Assembly (NCBI GenBank): GCA_947382355.1
Contig: CANCYR010000024.1
Coordinates: 1 to 48,439, forward strand
Length of the DNA: 48,439 bases
Direction: 5' to 3'
Origin: an uncultured Lachnospiraceae bacterium
GTDB taxonomy: Bacteria; Bacillota; Clostridia; Lachnospirales; Lachnospiraceae
Shown: positions 23,968 through 34,060 of the stretch, in pieces
Layout of the letters: each line of letters starts with the position of its first letter
Position numbering within the stretch: the first letter of the stretch is position 1
Translations under genes and position numbers: made by a program
The notes under the pieces: generated by a model
Seen by the model: only the letters and a program-made list of their open reading frames with translations
What the model was told of the DNA's origin: nothing
Database searches by the model: none

Positions 23968-26003
23968 TATTTCACCTCCGAATTAAGCTGTATTTTTGAC
24001 GAGTTTTCATGTATATCCTTTATAGTCCTATAAATGTATCTTGCATCTGCATACTTTTCTAATCCACTTGGCTGCCAATCCTTATCAAGCATAAAAATAA
24101 TTATTTGTTCAGATACGGCAGGTAATACTTTGGCAACCTTTGCCGTATTTATAGAGCTTAATTTCGAAAAAGGACCATCTAATACAAGTGGAAGAGATTG
24201 AGCAACCTCATCTCCTTCTTTCTTCATTTTATTAGCAAATTCAAGAATACTTACAATAAATGCAAAATTTCTCGCAATTTTTTCTCCTTCTGAAAGCCCG
24301 GAAGCTTCCATGTTATCATCACCATTATTAGTACTCACCTTTTTATAAAAAAGCCTTAGCACATAATCATCACCTAAGCGAGCTACTTTTTCCTTTTCAT
24401 TAAACATATCGCTAAAATTTCTCTCTATAATTTCATTTAGACTCTCAACCAGAGTATTTTCTTTTGAATAATAACTATCAGATGCTGACTTATAAAGCCT
24501 TTCCGCATATGCAATATACAACTTAAGTCTCGCATTCTTAGCATCCTTCTCTGCAAAAGTATCTCTTTCTTTCTCTAAAGCTGATATCTTTTGCCTATAA
24601 TCATTGATATTCATACTTGCTCGCCTTGCTTTTTCTTGTTCTTGCCTTACACTTTTTTTATAGCCCTCCATTTTCATTCGTTCCGAAGCAAAATTAATTT
24701 TACGGTCTATTTTTTTCTGTTTGCGTTCCAATTCGTCTTCATTCTCATACTTCTTATCACCTTCACTTTGATACAAATTTGCTTTTTGCTCGATATCCAA
24801 TTTAAGAGTTTCCCCTTCCGAATTCCATCGCACTAAAGTATCTTTGAGCTGCCCAATCTCTGCTCCTATTTTGGCAGGTGGAACTACTTTTAATAAATTT
24901 TTTAGAGTTTGCTCTTCATAAGAATTAGGCAAAATCTTATGCCCACAAATACATTCTTTATGCTCTAAAATGTAATGAATTGTCTTATCTATGACCCCAG
25001 GCACATCAGAAGAATCCAAATCACCTGCCTCATTCAAAATGTCAAGAATTTGATCTACTAATGGAGCAGCAAAATAACTGTGAGCAGAGCTAAGCAAACA
25101 AACTACATCTGAATAGAATGTATTCATATAGTCTTCATTTTTCTTTATTTCTTTTTCAAGTCGTTCACATTCTTTTTGTTCTTGTTCCACATTTGGATTC
25201 GCATGCAGTACACTTTCTATCTCGTCAACCCTTTTTTGAAAATCATCAGCATTAACTTGTGCATCAGACAAGTTTTTTTCTTCATTTTCAATATTAGACT
25301 CTAACCACTTGATTTCGTTGGTAAGATGGATATATTCATCTCCCGAACCAGTTATCTTATTCTTTAAATACTTAATAACATTGTTTCTTCCATCGCCTAA
25401 ATGTTCTTTCATTGCACGCACCGGACTAATACCTACTAATGTATAAATCGAGTCTTTAATATCAGTTTTTGTCTTTTTATCATCATTCCATCGTTCACCA
25501 TCGAATAAGAAATAACTTGATAAACTTTTAGGCAATAATTCACTAATAATCTCATTCACCTTATCTTGATTATCATAAGGTGTCGTTATGCCTGTTGTAG
25601 AATCCGTAACATACAATTTCAGGGAACCCGCCTTCTGTACAGCAACTAATTGAGGATATTTTCTTATAAAACCTGCCTTACGTATTATTTTATATGTATA
25701 TAAGACCCCAGAACTCCCCTCATTTTCTAGTTTTAACTCTACTTCAACATCACGATAATCATTTGCTCCCATCTCTCCAAGAATCTCATTATTTAAAATG
25801 CATACCTTTTTACTATCATCATATTGAGTGGTAATCAATTCTCCATACAAAACCCACCTAAAAGCTTGGGCAAGAGTTGTTTTTCCCACCGTATTATCTC
25901 CCAATACAACTGTAACATTTTTTTCCGGTTCACGACTGAATTCAATCATATTCTCTCCAATGTACCGCATAAAATTCTTCAAACGAAGATGTACAAATTT
26001 CAT
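23967..26003 (-). CDS. dndD: DndD-like SMC/Rad50-type ATPase
   Basis: A 678-residue ATPase with Walker A GDNTVGKTT (35-43), two long coiled-coil stretches around a CICGHKI hook-like motif near the middle, the ABC signature SGLSEGEKIARN, and Walker B PLVLDGPFSKL close to the C-terminus. This is the DndD architecture; DndD hydrolyses ATP during insertion of sulfur into the DNA backbone. Its start overlaps the 53-residue gene by ATGA, with AAGGAGG upstream. Annotation as DndD rests on architecture and on the DndC-like and desulfurase genes in the same operon. Other Rad50-like defence ATPases would look similar. Confidence 0.8.
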   Translation of the reverse strand: MKFVHLRLKNFMRYIGENMIEFSREPEKNVTVVLGDNTVGKTTLAQAFRWVLYGELITTQYDDSKKVCILNNEILGEMGANDYRDVEVELKLENEGSSGVLYTYKIIRKAGFIRKYPQLVAVQKAGSLKLYVTDSTTGITTPYDNQDKVNEIISELLPKSLSSYFLFDGERWNDDKKTKTDIKDSIYTLVGISPVRAMKEHLGDGRNNVIKYLKNKITGSGDEYIHLTNEIKWLESNIENEEKNLSDAQVNADDFQKRVDEIESVLHANPNVEQEQKECERLEKEIKKNEDYMNTFYSDVVCLLSSAHSYFAAPLVDQILDILNEAGDLDSSDVPGVIDKTIHYILEHKECICGHKILPNSYEEQTLKNLLKVVPPAKIGAEIGQLKDTLVRWNSEGETLKLDIEQKANLYQSEGDKKYENEDELERKQKKIDRKINFASERMKMEGYKKSVRQEQEKARRASMNINDYRQKISALEKERDTFAEKDAKNARLKLYIAYAERLYKSASDSYYSKENTLVESLNEIIERNFSDMFNEKEKVARLGDDYVLRLFYKKVSTNNGDDNMEASGLSEGEKIARNFAFIVSILEFANKMKKEGDEVAQSLPLVLDGPFSKLSSINTAKVAKVLPAVSEQIIIFMLDKDWQPSGLEKYADARYIYRTIKDIHENSSKIQLNSEVK

Positions 26004-26161
26004 TGCCTTTCCTCCTTTAAGTGCTTTTGCATAATACGTACAATTTCTTTTATCATACCATCTCTGTCTTTTTTACCAGTACGCAAATTTTCTGCTTCTG
26101 CTAATCGAATTTCATCGTACATCATTGTAACCTTATTTTGTTCTAGTTCATTGTTCTCCAT
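26000..26161 (-). CDS. 53-residue DNA-modification-associated small protein
   Basis: An open frame that overlaps both neighbours: its ATG lies 14 nt inside the end of the helicase gene, and its TGA overlaps the DndD start (ATGA). It has GAAGAG before the start. The protein is charged and helical, with YDEIRLAEAENLRTGKKDRD in the middle and IVRIMQKHLKEERQ at the end. Small proteins of this kind accompany DNA-modification operons, and I think it belongs with them, but I cannot name its role. Its double overlap in a tightly packed operon is the main evidence that it is real. Confidence 0.65.
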   Translation of the reverse strand: MENNELEQNKVTMMYDEIRLAEAENLRTGKKDRDGMIKEIVRIMQKHLKEERQ

Positions 26162-28304
26162 ACTCTTCCTCCATTATTATTTGCAAATTCTCATAAGGGA
26201 TGTTAATACAATATGCCTCTTGTATCCTCTCTAACATCTCATATGCTATCCTTGAATTAACTGAATGTCGCCCGAATTCATAAATACGTGCCATTTCACC
26301 AATTACAATTGACTTATCATCTTTATAATCACCATATCGTATAGCATTTAGTTCTCTTGGAAGTGTTACAAAATCATAAATTGTAGCTCTTGTTTTGTCA
26401 GGTGCTTTACGAAGTACCCTTCCCCTGCGCTGGATAAACTCTTTCGGATTTCGACTGCTAGCTAAAATAAATGCTGTCTGTATATTGGGAATATTTACAC
26501 CTTCATCCAAACATTTTATCGCTGTAATGACCTGAAATTCTCCGTCAGAAAAACCTTCTTTTAACAAACGTCTCATTTCTAAACTTTCTTCAGATGTAAA
26601 TCTATGTGTTGTCATCTTTAATTTTAATCCTATAAGCTTTTCTACTTTATCTATTTGGCGCTCTTTTTCTTTATCTTCGAATTCCAATCCCTTAGTTGCA
26701 CCACAATACACAAGGATATGAGAAGCATCCTTATAAGGCAAAAGATATTGCTCTAACATATTTAACTTGTTTTCAGCTCCAGCAATTAACCTCGAACGCT
26801 TATATAATATTTGCTGACCAATCTCAGCAACTGTCGTTTTTCCATTCTCCTTAACAATATATTGTGCTATCTGCTTTGATAAATATTGATATTCTTCAAG
26901 TTCTTCTTCTAATAGTGAAACAATTATTGGATAATATTCATATTCGACCAATGCCTTTTCTTCTATTGCCCGTTGTATTGGATACTCAATACATTTTTTT
27001 CCAAAATAATCTATTATTTTTCCCGTTCCAACCTTATCTCTATACCGCTCCACCGTTGCTGATAACCCCAGGCGAAAACGGATATTGGGAGGAAGTAATT
27101 TTGATAAATTTTCACTTCCAAAATTATGCACCTCATCAACTACCAAAACTACATTCATGCCCAAAGATACGTTCTTTAGTATATTTTGTATCATATCATC
27201 TCGGAATGTAGCATTCGTAGCAATACACATAAACGACTTCCCCGTTCTTCGAAATCGTTTATATGCCATCCTAAGTGTTTCCGGCCAATTTTTATTCCTT
27301 GATTGGGAATGCGCAATAATTGGATTAACTCCCCACAAGACTGCATCCTCTTCCCATTGATTTACAAGATGAATATATGGGCAAATCACAAAAATTGCAA
27401 GATTCTTTGTCCTTTGAAGCAACCGTTCCATACTGCCTAATGCTGTAAATGTTTTACCTGTTCCAGTAGCCATATCATAAATTCCAACAAACTCTTGTTG
27501 TTCCCATCTGTTAATTGCATCTATTTGATATTTTCTGAGTTCAACATCGCTTGGCAATGAAATCATAGAACTTTCTGATTTCCTTCTAATAACCATACCA
27601 AACTCATCTTTGTCTATATTCACATCGATCTCATTATTATATTTATATTTTTTAAGCAACGCTTCATTCAATTTAGGAAAATCAATAATTCTTATATGCG
27701 GTTCTGTGTCTTCCCACATTGCTTGAAAGGCAATTTCTTTTGATAAAACCCTCCCGCTATCAAACGTCCATGAGCAAAATACATCTATAGACTCATAATT
27801 ATGAGAAAATGCATTTGAGCTCTCATTCATGGAGCCAGTAAATGCTATAATATTATTCTCTTCATCATACATAAGTCCCATCTTCTCATGAAACATTCCA
27901 ATATCATTTTCTTTTTCAAGAACAGCAATCTTAATTTCTAGCACTCCTACCGCTATAAGATTAGCAAGAAGATTTAATCTTCTTGCCTCAAACTTATCAA
28001 TCGGTTCTAACAAATTTCTAATCAGACTATTTTCAATAATTGCGTATCTTTCCTTATATCCAGCTCTAATTGCTTCAATGTCATCTGCGGACAAATAAGG
28101 AGAAGCTATTAATTGAATTTTACCTGAATTAGTAATTAGCCCAGATATTCCTTTTGTTAGTTCAACTAAAGCTGATGAAGAAAAGAAACCAACTGCTCTT
28201 TTATACAATACCGCATTAGACAATATTGGTGTATAAAAATCTTCAACTATATCGTCTATTAAATTTCGATATTCGCTTTTTATTCTAATATTTTGAAAAT
28301 TCAC
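26148..28304 (-). CDS. Phospholipase D-like/DEAD-box helicase fusion, candidate restriction factor
   Basis: About 718 residues. The first third is a phospholipase D-type nuclease domain (VGFFSSSALVEL, then FHEKMGLMYDEENNIIAFTGSMNESSNA). A superfamily 2 helicase follows, with Walker A DMATGTGKT near residue 280, VVDEVHNFG, GLSATVERYRD and QRRGRVLRK. The start is GTG 28304, 7 nt after AGGGAG; an upstream TTG at 28337 is possible. Proteins of this layout occur as restriction components beside phosphorothioation genes and in type III-like restriction. It may translocate on and cleave unmodified DNA; nuclease activity is inferred from the domain. Confidence 0.82.
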   Translation of the reverse strand: MNFQNIRIKSEYRNLIDDIVEDFYTPILSNAVLYKRAVGFFSSSALVELTKGISGLITNSGKIQLIASPYLSADDIEAIRAGYKERYAIIENSLIRNLLEPIDKFEARRLNLLANLIAVGVLEIKIAVLEKENDIGMFHEKMGLMYDEENNIIAFTGSMNESSNAFSHNYESIDVFCSWTFDSGRVLSKEIAFQAMWEDTEPHIRIIDFPKLNEALLKKYKYNNEIDVNIDKDEFGMVIRRKSESSMISLPSDVELRKYQIDAINRWEQQEFVGIYDMATGTGKTFTALGSMERLLQRTKNLAIFVICPYIHLVNQWEEDAVLWGVNPIIAHSQSRNKNWPETLRMAYKRFRRTGKSFMCIATNATFRDDMIQNILKNVSLGMNVVLVVDEVHNFGSENLSKLLPPNIRFRLGLSATVERYRDKVGTGKIIDYFGKKCIEYPIQRAIEEKALVEYEYYPIIVSLLEEELEEYQYLSKQIAQYIVKENGKTTVAEIGQQILYKRSRLIAGAENKLNMLEQYLLPYKDASHILVYCGATKGLEFEDKEKERQIDKVEKLIGLKLKMTTHRFTSEESLEMRRLLKEGFSDGEFQVITAIKCLDEGVNIPNIQTAFILASSRNPKEFIQRRGRVLRKAPDKTRATIYDFVTLPRELNAIRYGDYKDDKSIVIGEMARIYEFGRHSVNSRIAYEMLERIQEAYCINIPYENLQIIMEEEYGEQ

Positions 28305-28360
28305 CAAGTATCTCCCTACACAACTTCCTCTTGCCAAAAAACTTATCTTAATAATTTTTC

Positions 28361-29506
28361 CTATAATTTATCTTGAATATCATCTAATGCCTTTTTCAAC
28401 TCTTCAAAATCTTCATCCGAAGTAAAGTAACTTACACTAAATCGAATTGTTCCTGCCGGATAGGTTTTCATAAATTGATGCGCCAATGGTGCACATTGTA
28501 AACCAGTTCTTACTGCAATTCCATATTTATCGAATATATTACCTGCACTGTCACTGCTAATACCATTTATCCGACAAGAAACAATACCTACATATTTGCA
28601 ATGCTCAAAATTTCCAATTATTTTCACAAATTCATATTCTTCTAATAATTCAATTATTTTCTTACGTTGTTCCTCTTCTCGATGCCAAATCAATTCAATT
28701 GTCTTTTCTTGATTCCACTTCAAAGCAGCATAAAGTCCGGCAATCCCACAAATATTCAAAGTGCCCATTTCAAAACGCTCCGGCAAACTCTCTGGCATAT
28801 TTTGATTTGCCGATTCATAACCTGTTCCTCCAAAGATAATCGACGGAATGATTATTTGAGGACTCACTACAAATCCCGATATGCCAGTTGGACCATATAA
28901 TGTCTTATGTCCTGCAAATACAGCAAAATCAAAATAATCTTGTCCAATATTACAATCAACCAGTCCAGCCGTCTGCGCCATATCTAACAGAGTAATAGCA
29001 TTATACCTTTTTGCAAGAGCAAATATATCCTCAACTGGCGCAATTAGGCCAAAAACATTACTTGCATGACTTACTATTACAAAATCTGGCCTTACAGAAT
29101 CAAATTGATATTGTATTCTTTGAAGATCATATACCATTTCTTCTGAGACACAAAGTTGATGAACTATAATTTTGCCATTGACTTCATAATGATGCAAAAT
29201 TCTCGTAACTGCATTATGCTCAAAAGGACTAATGTATATATTCCTTGCCCCCTTAACAATGACTCCTTGAATAATAATATTAAGGGCAATTGTTGCTGTG
29301 GGTACAAAGACCACTTGCTTAGTAGGACAATGTAATAAGAATTGAATTTGTCTTCTCGTATCCTCAATCAATCTTCCTGCTGTTTGAGCCAATTCATAGT
29401 GACCCCTTCCAACATTTGCACCATTAGCCCGATAAAAATCATCCATATACAAATAGACTTCTTCCGGTTTCGGATAAGTTGTTGCAGCATTATCAAAGTA
29501 AGTCAC
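28361..29506 (-). CDS. Cysteine desulfurase (DndA/IscS-like) of the defence operon
   Basis: A PLP-dependent enzyme that takes sulfur from cysteine as a persulfide. The 381 residues include SHASNVFG, LLDMAQTAG, the PLP lysine Lys201 in AGHKTLYGPTG, and the persulfide Cys338 in RTGLQCAPLAH. The start is GTG 29506 after TTAGGAGGGG, 10 bp past the upstream ATPase gene. Placed in an operon with a DndC-like sulfurtransferase, it is the probable dedicated sulfur donor, as DndA is in dnd clusters. Housekeeping IscS or a selenocysteine-lyase-type enzyme would look similar, so the role rests on context. Confidence 0.9.
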   Translation of the reverse strand: MTYFDNAATTYPKPEEVYLYMDDFYRANGANVGRGHYELAQTAGRLIEDTRRQIQFLLHCPTKQVVFVPTATIALNIIIQGVIVKGARNIYISPFEHNAVTRILHHYEVNGKIIVHQLCVSEEMVYDLQRIQYQFDSVRPDFVIVSHASNVFGLIAPVEDIFALAKRYNAITLLDMAQTAGLVDCNIGQDYFDFAVFAGHKTLYGPTGISGFVVSPQIIIPSIIFGGTGYESANQNMPESLPERFEMGTLNICGIAGLYAALKWNQEKTIELIWHREEEQRKKIIELLEEYEFVKIIGNFEHCKYVGIVSCRINGISSDSAGNIFDKYGIAVRTGLQCAPLAHQFMKTYPAGTIRFSVSYFTSDEDFEELKKALDDIQDKL

Positions 29507-29516
29507 TATACCCCTC

Positions 29517-32500
29517 CTAACATAATTTCTTCAATACTTCCATCAAAATCTGACGTTTTTCTTGCTCTGAAATAGAATGTCCCATTGAATCTATATCTGC
29601 TGTAATAGCATTATACAACAATTCACCGCGTTTGCTATGTTCAACTCTACTGAAACGTTTTGTAATCCTTTCCCCTTCTTCATCTACAAACACCAACTGA
29701 TAAGTATCTATGGAAACTTCTGGCTTCTCCTCCATATCCCCACAATATTTTTCAGCTGTTTGTTTATATTGCTCTAAATTATCAAGAAATTTCTCTATCG
29801 TACTATCATCCCAATCCTCAATACGTAAATCAGTTGCAATTTTTGCTAATCTACAAATAAAAATATATTCATCATTAGTAACGGCTTTAAACAATCCTAA
29901 GCATTTTTCTGTTCCATCTGCAAATAACTGTTCAAAAACCTTTTTATCAAGACTCTCACACCAATCTTTAATTATGGATGCTAAAGATACCTTATCTAAG
30001 TTTGCTTTATTCTTTCCTGCTGCAAACATAATCTTAAGTCGTTCAACCAAAGCTTGATTAAGTTGGCCTAAAAAATTATCATAAAATTCTTTTGCCTTAG
30101 CTATATTTTCTGACAAGCCAATGTTAAACTGTTTTTTATATCCAAATACTTTTGGAAGTTTCTCAAACAACAATTCATGACTACCCACATTTTGTCTCAA
30201 TAATCTTAACATACTAATAAAACGCTCATCTATTTTTTTACCAAATGCAGTTTTTTTTGCTTCTTTGGCATATTTAGGTAAAGCCATATACCAACGCTTC
30301 ATGGCCGATACAACATAGTCATACGAATTAGTATTTTTTTCAGCTCCAACTATATATTCATTAAACATAGTAGACAAAAGCTGTACAAATTCCTCTTTTT
30401 CTGGATTCCAATCCAAATATGCCAATAAGAATCCAGTAGGATTTGCATTTATCTGAAGCAATACATCTGCGCTCATAGGAATCTGTCCAAATCTATCTAA
30501 AATAATAAGCTGTTGCTTATGCTCATGAAAAACGGCTGCTATATAAATTGGAATGAGCCCCCTTCTTAAGCCAATGTGATTTTCTGGTGATACTAATTGC
30601 CTATACAATTCATCAAAACATACTTGCCCCTTTGTTCTGGCTTCTAATATAAATGAAACAATTGTCTCTATCATATTTCTAACCAATTTATTTTGCGGAC
30701 ACAAATCAATTCTAGAAAAACCATTTTCCTCTACCAGAATCTTAGTTCTTATTAATGTACTTCTCATAATTGATACTTCCTGCCCTGAACCAGTGAGCCC
30801 CAAATTATTTTCTAATTCATTACGCAACAGTGCAGCAACTACCTTATTCCTACTATTGTTCGCAACTGATGTAATATCATTACGATTAATTGCCTCATTG
30901 TTTATTACTGGTGTCTGAGAATACACCGTATCACATATATCAGACATTAATCCTGTCAAAGCCGCTTTTCGAGTAATGCAAAGCTCTTCTCCCATATATA
31001 TATATGAAGATTTAAATTCTTCCGGATGTGTATATGAATTGATAAAACCACCTATAATTTCCAGTAGGTCTTCATATATCACCTCATACTCTTCAAACAA
31101 TACCTTGTCATCTATAGCTCTTTCTCGCAAGAAAGATACTGCCTCAAACTCCAAAACAAGATTCCTGATTTCTAAATACTTCTTCGGAAGAATAAAAATA
31201 AAACGTTTATGCCCAATACTAGATTGCAAAAGTGTATTTCTTAAATCTTCTATAGATTCATTGCTTTTAGGAATAATTCCATATATAACACCATCTGCCT
31301 CAATCTTCTCACTTTTAATCTCCCAATCTGTATCAACATTTACTTCATCTTCATCAATAAATTCAAAAGAAAAATACCTAGTAATTTCTCTTTCATCATT
31401 GTACCGGGAAGGATAAATATAATTGTCAAAATTAGCTCCATTTAAGGTAAATTTAATTGAAATTTTATCTGTAAACATAGCTACTGCATCTTCAATTTTT
31501 TGACGAATATCAATTCCTGAAGTCTGCTTTAATCGGAGATAATTATTGCTCCTTTTTAAATATATAACATACTCTTTTTCAATCAAATTAGAAATTGCTT
31601 GTTCTATCTCATTCACAGAATAACATATTGAAAAAATTGCTACAAGTTCATCTTTAGTCGGCCTTAATTTTTCAAATTGCTCTAAAATATAAATTAAAGC
31701 AATAGTTTTCACAATTTTACTTTCTAAAGATTCTTTTTGTAGTTTATCAAGGATTATGTTGGTAGTCAAGTAAATTTCGTAAACTTTTCCCAAATACACC
31801 TCTTTTTTTAATAAGGGTTCAAAGTAATCAAAAATACCGTCTGGCGTTATAACCTCAAATTTATCATCCTTATATTTATCTAGAAATGCCGGTAAGGTTG
31901 AATTTCCATTAGCAGAAAGAAATGTAAATAACGTTCTTTCATTTTGCGCTACACGTTCCGACAATCTTGGCAAGACAAAAGTCGAAATTGGATGGAGTGG
32001 ATAACAGGAATACAATATCTGCTCTAATTCCTCTTTATTTACGTCAGAAAAAATTGCATGATTAAAATTGCGTTGTACCAGACTCACAAACTCTCTCTGA
32101 AACTTTTTACAAAATTTGTTCCACATCTTTTCATTCTTTTGAATTACAGATCCAATTATCTCATAGGTCTGAGTAAAGTTATTATTTAAATGGATATGTT
32201 TAAATCGTCCTGATACCCCACGCCATCCATCAACTTTCTTTTTAGGCAGAGCATCAATATAATTTTCAATCTCCTTGTGAGAAATCAGCATTAAATGCAT
32301 TTGCTTTTCGCCGCTACGATTGCATTTTTCAGCAAAATCCTGCAACATCTTCGAATCACTTAACGTCGCCTCTGATATATTTGATTCTAAAAACTTGCTA
32401 AATTCATCATATACAACATATATTCCTGAGTATCCCTTTGAATGTAATCCCTTTATGACACTTTCATATAAATCAATTACATCAAACCCAAGAAATGGAT

Positions 32501-33131
32501 TAAAAACACTACCCGCTGTTAAAGTAGGATAAATACGTTCAAATTTTTCATAAGCATTAATGCTATACTCTTCAAGAGACTCAACAAATTTCCAAACAGG
32601 TTCATCAATAGCTTTTTCTAATTGCATTAACGTATCTGGAAAATCCTTTTTCCATCTATTTATAACAGCAACTGCAGCCTTATAATTTGTTTCTGGCATT
32701 ACATCTAACATATCATTTTCTGCTAATGTTCTCTGCAAGGCTAAAAGAAATGCTTGTGAAATGCTTGTGCTACTACCACTAATAACTATAGGAAGAATCT
32801 TATTATCGCTCTCATAATAATTTAAAATACATTGATATAGCCCTTTGTTTTCTTTAAATTCAGGAAGTGCCTTTTCAAACAAAGACAACTCTCTTTTCAT
32901 TAAAATCGAAAGAATCATTAAAACAATATGAGACTTTCCCTTGCCGTAAGCACCAATTAAAACCCTGGCTCTTTCTGCAGAAGCATCTCTGGTGCTCAAA
33001 AGAATATCTTCAAGAAGACTCATTGCTGATTTAGTTGGAATAAATTTCTTTAGTTTATCATCATTGTTCAAATCATATCCTATATTAACAGAATATTGAA
33101 AATCTGAAGCAGCCGAAATCATATTGCTCAT
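29517..33131 (-). CDS. Giant P-loop ATPase, BrxC/PglY-like
   Basis: A 1204-residue protein with an early Walker A GAYGKGKSH (60-68) and a Walker B-like IYVVYDEFSKFLES near residue 240. The remaining 900 residues are mostly helical with no catalytic motif I can name. Length, the position of the P-loop and the DEFSKF motif resemble BrxC/PglY of BREX systems, ATPases that assemble with the modification complex. It lies between DUF4007 and the desulfurase with gaps of 17 and 10 bp. Homology to BrxC is a judgement from architecture and needs a profile search; ATPase identity is secure. Confidence 0.72.
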   Translation of the reverse strand: MSNMISAASDFQYSVNIGYDLNNDDKLKKFIPTKSAMSLLEDILLSTRDASAERARVLIGAYGKGKSHIVLMILSILMKRELSLFEKALPEFKENKGLYQCILNYYESDNKILPIVISGSSTSISQAFLLALQRTLAENDMLDVMPETNYKAAVAVINRWKKDFPDTLMQLEKAIDEPVWKFVESLEEYSINAYEKFERIYPTLTAGSVFNPFLGFDVIDLYESVIKGLHSKGYSGIYVVYDEFSKFLESNISEATLSDSKMLQDFAEKCNRSGEKQMHLMLISHKEIENYIDALPKKKVDGWRGVSGRFKHIHLNNNFTQTYEIIGSVIQKNEKMWNKFCKKFQREFVSLVQRNFNHAIFSDVNKEELEQILYSCYPLHPISTFVLPRLSERVAQNERTLFTFLSANGNSTLPAFLDKYKDDKFEVITPDGIFDYFEPLLKKEVYLGKVYEIYLTTNIILDKLQKESLESKIVKTIALIYILEQFEKLRPTKDELVAIFSICYSVNEIEQAISNLIEKEYVIYLKRSNNYLRLKQTSGIDIRQKIEDAVAMFTDKISIKFTLNGANFDNYIYPSRYNDEREITRYFSFEFIDEDEVNVDTDWEIKSEKIEADGVIYGIIPKSNESIEDLRNTLLQSSIGHKRFIFILPKKYLEIRNLVLEFEAVSFLRERAIDDKVLFEEYEVIYEDLLEIIGGFINSYTHPEEFKSSYIYMGEELCITRKAALTGLMSDICDTVYSQTPVINNEAINRNDITSVANNSRNKVVAALLRNELENNLGLTGSGQEVSIMRSTLIRTKILVEENGFSRIDLCPQNKLVRNMIETIVSFILEARTKGQVCFDELYRQLVSPENHIGLRRGLIPIYIAAVFHEHKQQLIILDRFGQIPMSADVLLQINANPTGFLLAYLDWNPEKEEFVQLLSTMFNEYIVGAEKNTNSYDYVVSAMKRWYMALPKYAKEAKKTAFGKKIDERFISMLRLLRQNVGSHELLFEKLPKVFGYKKQFNIGLSENIAKAKEFYDNFLGQLNQALVERLKIMFAAGKNKANLDKVSLASIIKDWCESLDKKVFEQLFADGTEKCLGLFKAVTNDEYIFICRLAKIATDLRIEDWDDSTIEKFLDNLEQYKQTAEKYCGDMEEKPEVSIDTYQLVFVDEEGERITKRFSRVEHSKRGELLYNAITADIDSMGHSISEQEKRQILMEVLKKLC

Positions 33132-33148
33132 TTCTAATTTCTCCTAAT

Positions 33149-34039
33149 CTATCCTTCGATGCTAGCATAATACTTATCAACACATTCTTGAAATGTTCGA
33201 TGGTTATTTATACGTATAATATCTAAGCCAGCAGTTCTAATAATTTTAATTTCTTTCATTCTTTCCATCCTATGTAATACATCCAGCATAGTAATTGCAT
33301 CTAAATTAAAAGTCTTGCCAATATTACATTCTGCCATTAGCAGTTCATCCAACCCTATCTCATTCCGCCCATTTGCCTGTTCTACAATTATAGCTAATGC
33401 AATCCATGGATTAAAACTGACTGCTGCCGGAGTGGCTTTTCTATATATCTTTTTTTCTTTATTTAATATGTCAATTAACCCCAACTCTCCAAAGGGACAA
33501 TCAATATTGTTTTCAGGTGAAATTCTTTTAGGATTAACTTTATATCTTGGTAAATAAGTATTTACAATACAAGAAAAATCATCGCTAAGTGAACGTGGCG
33601 CAACCTGAGACTCTTCTTCATCCATCCGCACATTATTCTGCAATGCAACTACAAAATCTTCTTTTGAAAATTCTGTCATTGAAAATTTATTAAAAAAATA
33701 ATACCAGGCAGTGGCACCTTCTTTATTTGAAGCCAACTTGTAATGGAGCAGGTATAAAGTGCCAATTTCCTCAATAAATCTATCATGTTTAAAAATACTT
33801 TCTCCTAGTTCAGTAAAAGTCTGAACTCTTTTTCCAGATACAGCCTCTTGTGTCAAGCCAACTGCTTGGAGCCAATATCTTAAAGCTTTTACCATATTTG
33901 CTCCAATACCCAACAAATCCATAGGCTTGTCAACTTTATCAATAAAAATATCTGGCTTATGTTGGACATATTTCATTCCTTTACTGAGCCATCCTTTACG
34001 AATAAAGAACGTATCATGCGCTCGAAATTTCATAGCCAT
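33149..34039 (-). CDS. DUF4007 family protein
   Basis: A 296-residue protein whose N-terminus (MAMKFRAHDTFFIRKGWLSKGMKYV) and LGIGANMVKALRYWLQAVGLT are characteristic of DUF4007. The C-terminal part (LDAITMLDVLHRMERMKEIKIIRTAGLDIIRI) looks like a winged helix. The family is found beside DndC-like PAPS-reductase genes in defence loci. A DNA-binding or adaptor role is likely but unproven. Start supported by GGGAGG; 21 bp after the sulfurtransferase gene. Confidence 0.8.
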   Translation of the reverse strand: MAMKFRAHDTFFIRKGWLSKGMKYVQHKPDIFIDKVDKPMDLLGIGANMVKALRYWLQAVGLTQEAVSGKRVQTFTELGESIFKHDRFIEEIGTLYLLHYKLASNKEGATAWYYFFNKFSMTEFSKEDFVVALQNNVRMDEEESQVAPRSLSDDFSCIVNTYLPRYKVNPKRISPENNIDCPFGELGLIDILNKEKKIYRKATPAAVSFNPWIALAIIVEQANGRNEIGLDELLMAECNIGKTFNLDAITMLDVLHRMERMKEIKIIRTAGLDIIRINNHRTFQECVDKYYASIEG

Positions 34040-34060
34040 TGTTATTTTCCTCCCAATACT

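Noticed and set aside
29710-31416. Plus-strand frames opposite the giant ATPase
   Set aside because: They are shadows of a 1204-residue frame with Walker motifs and have no start signals.
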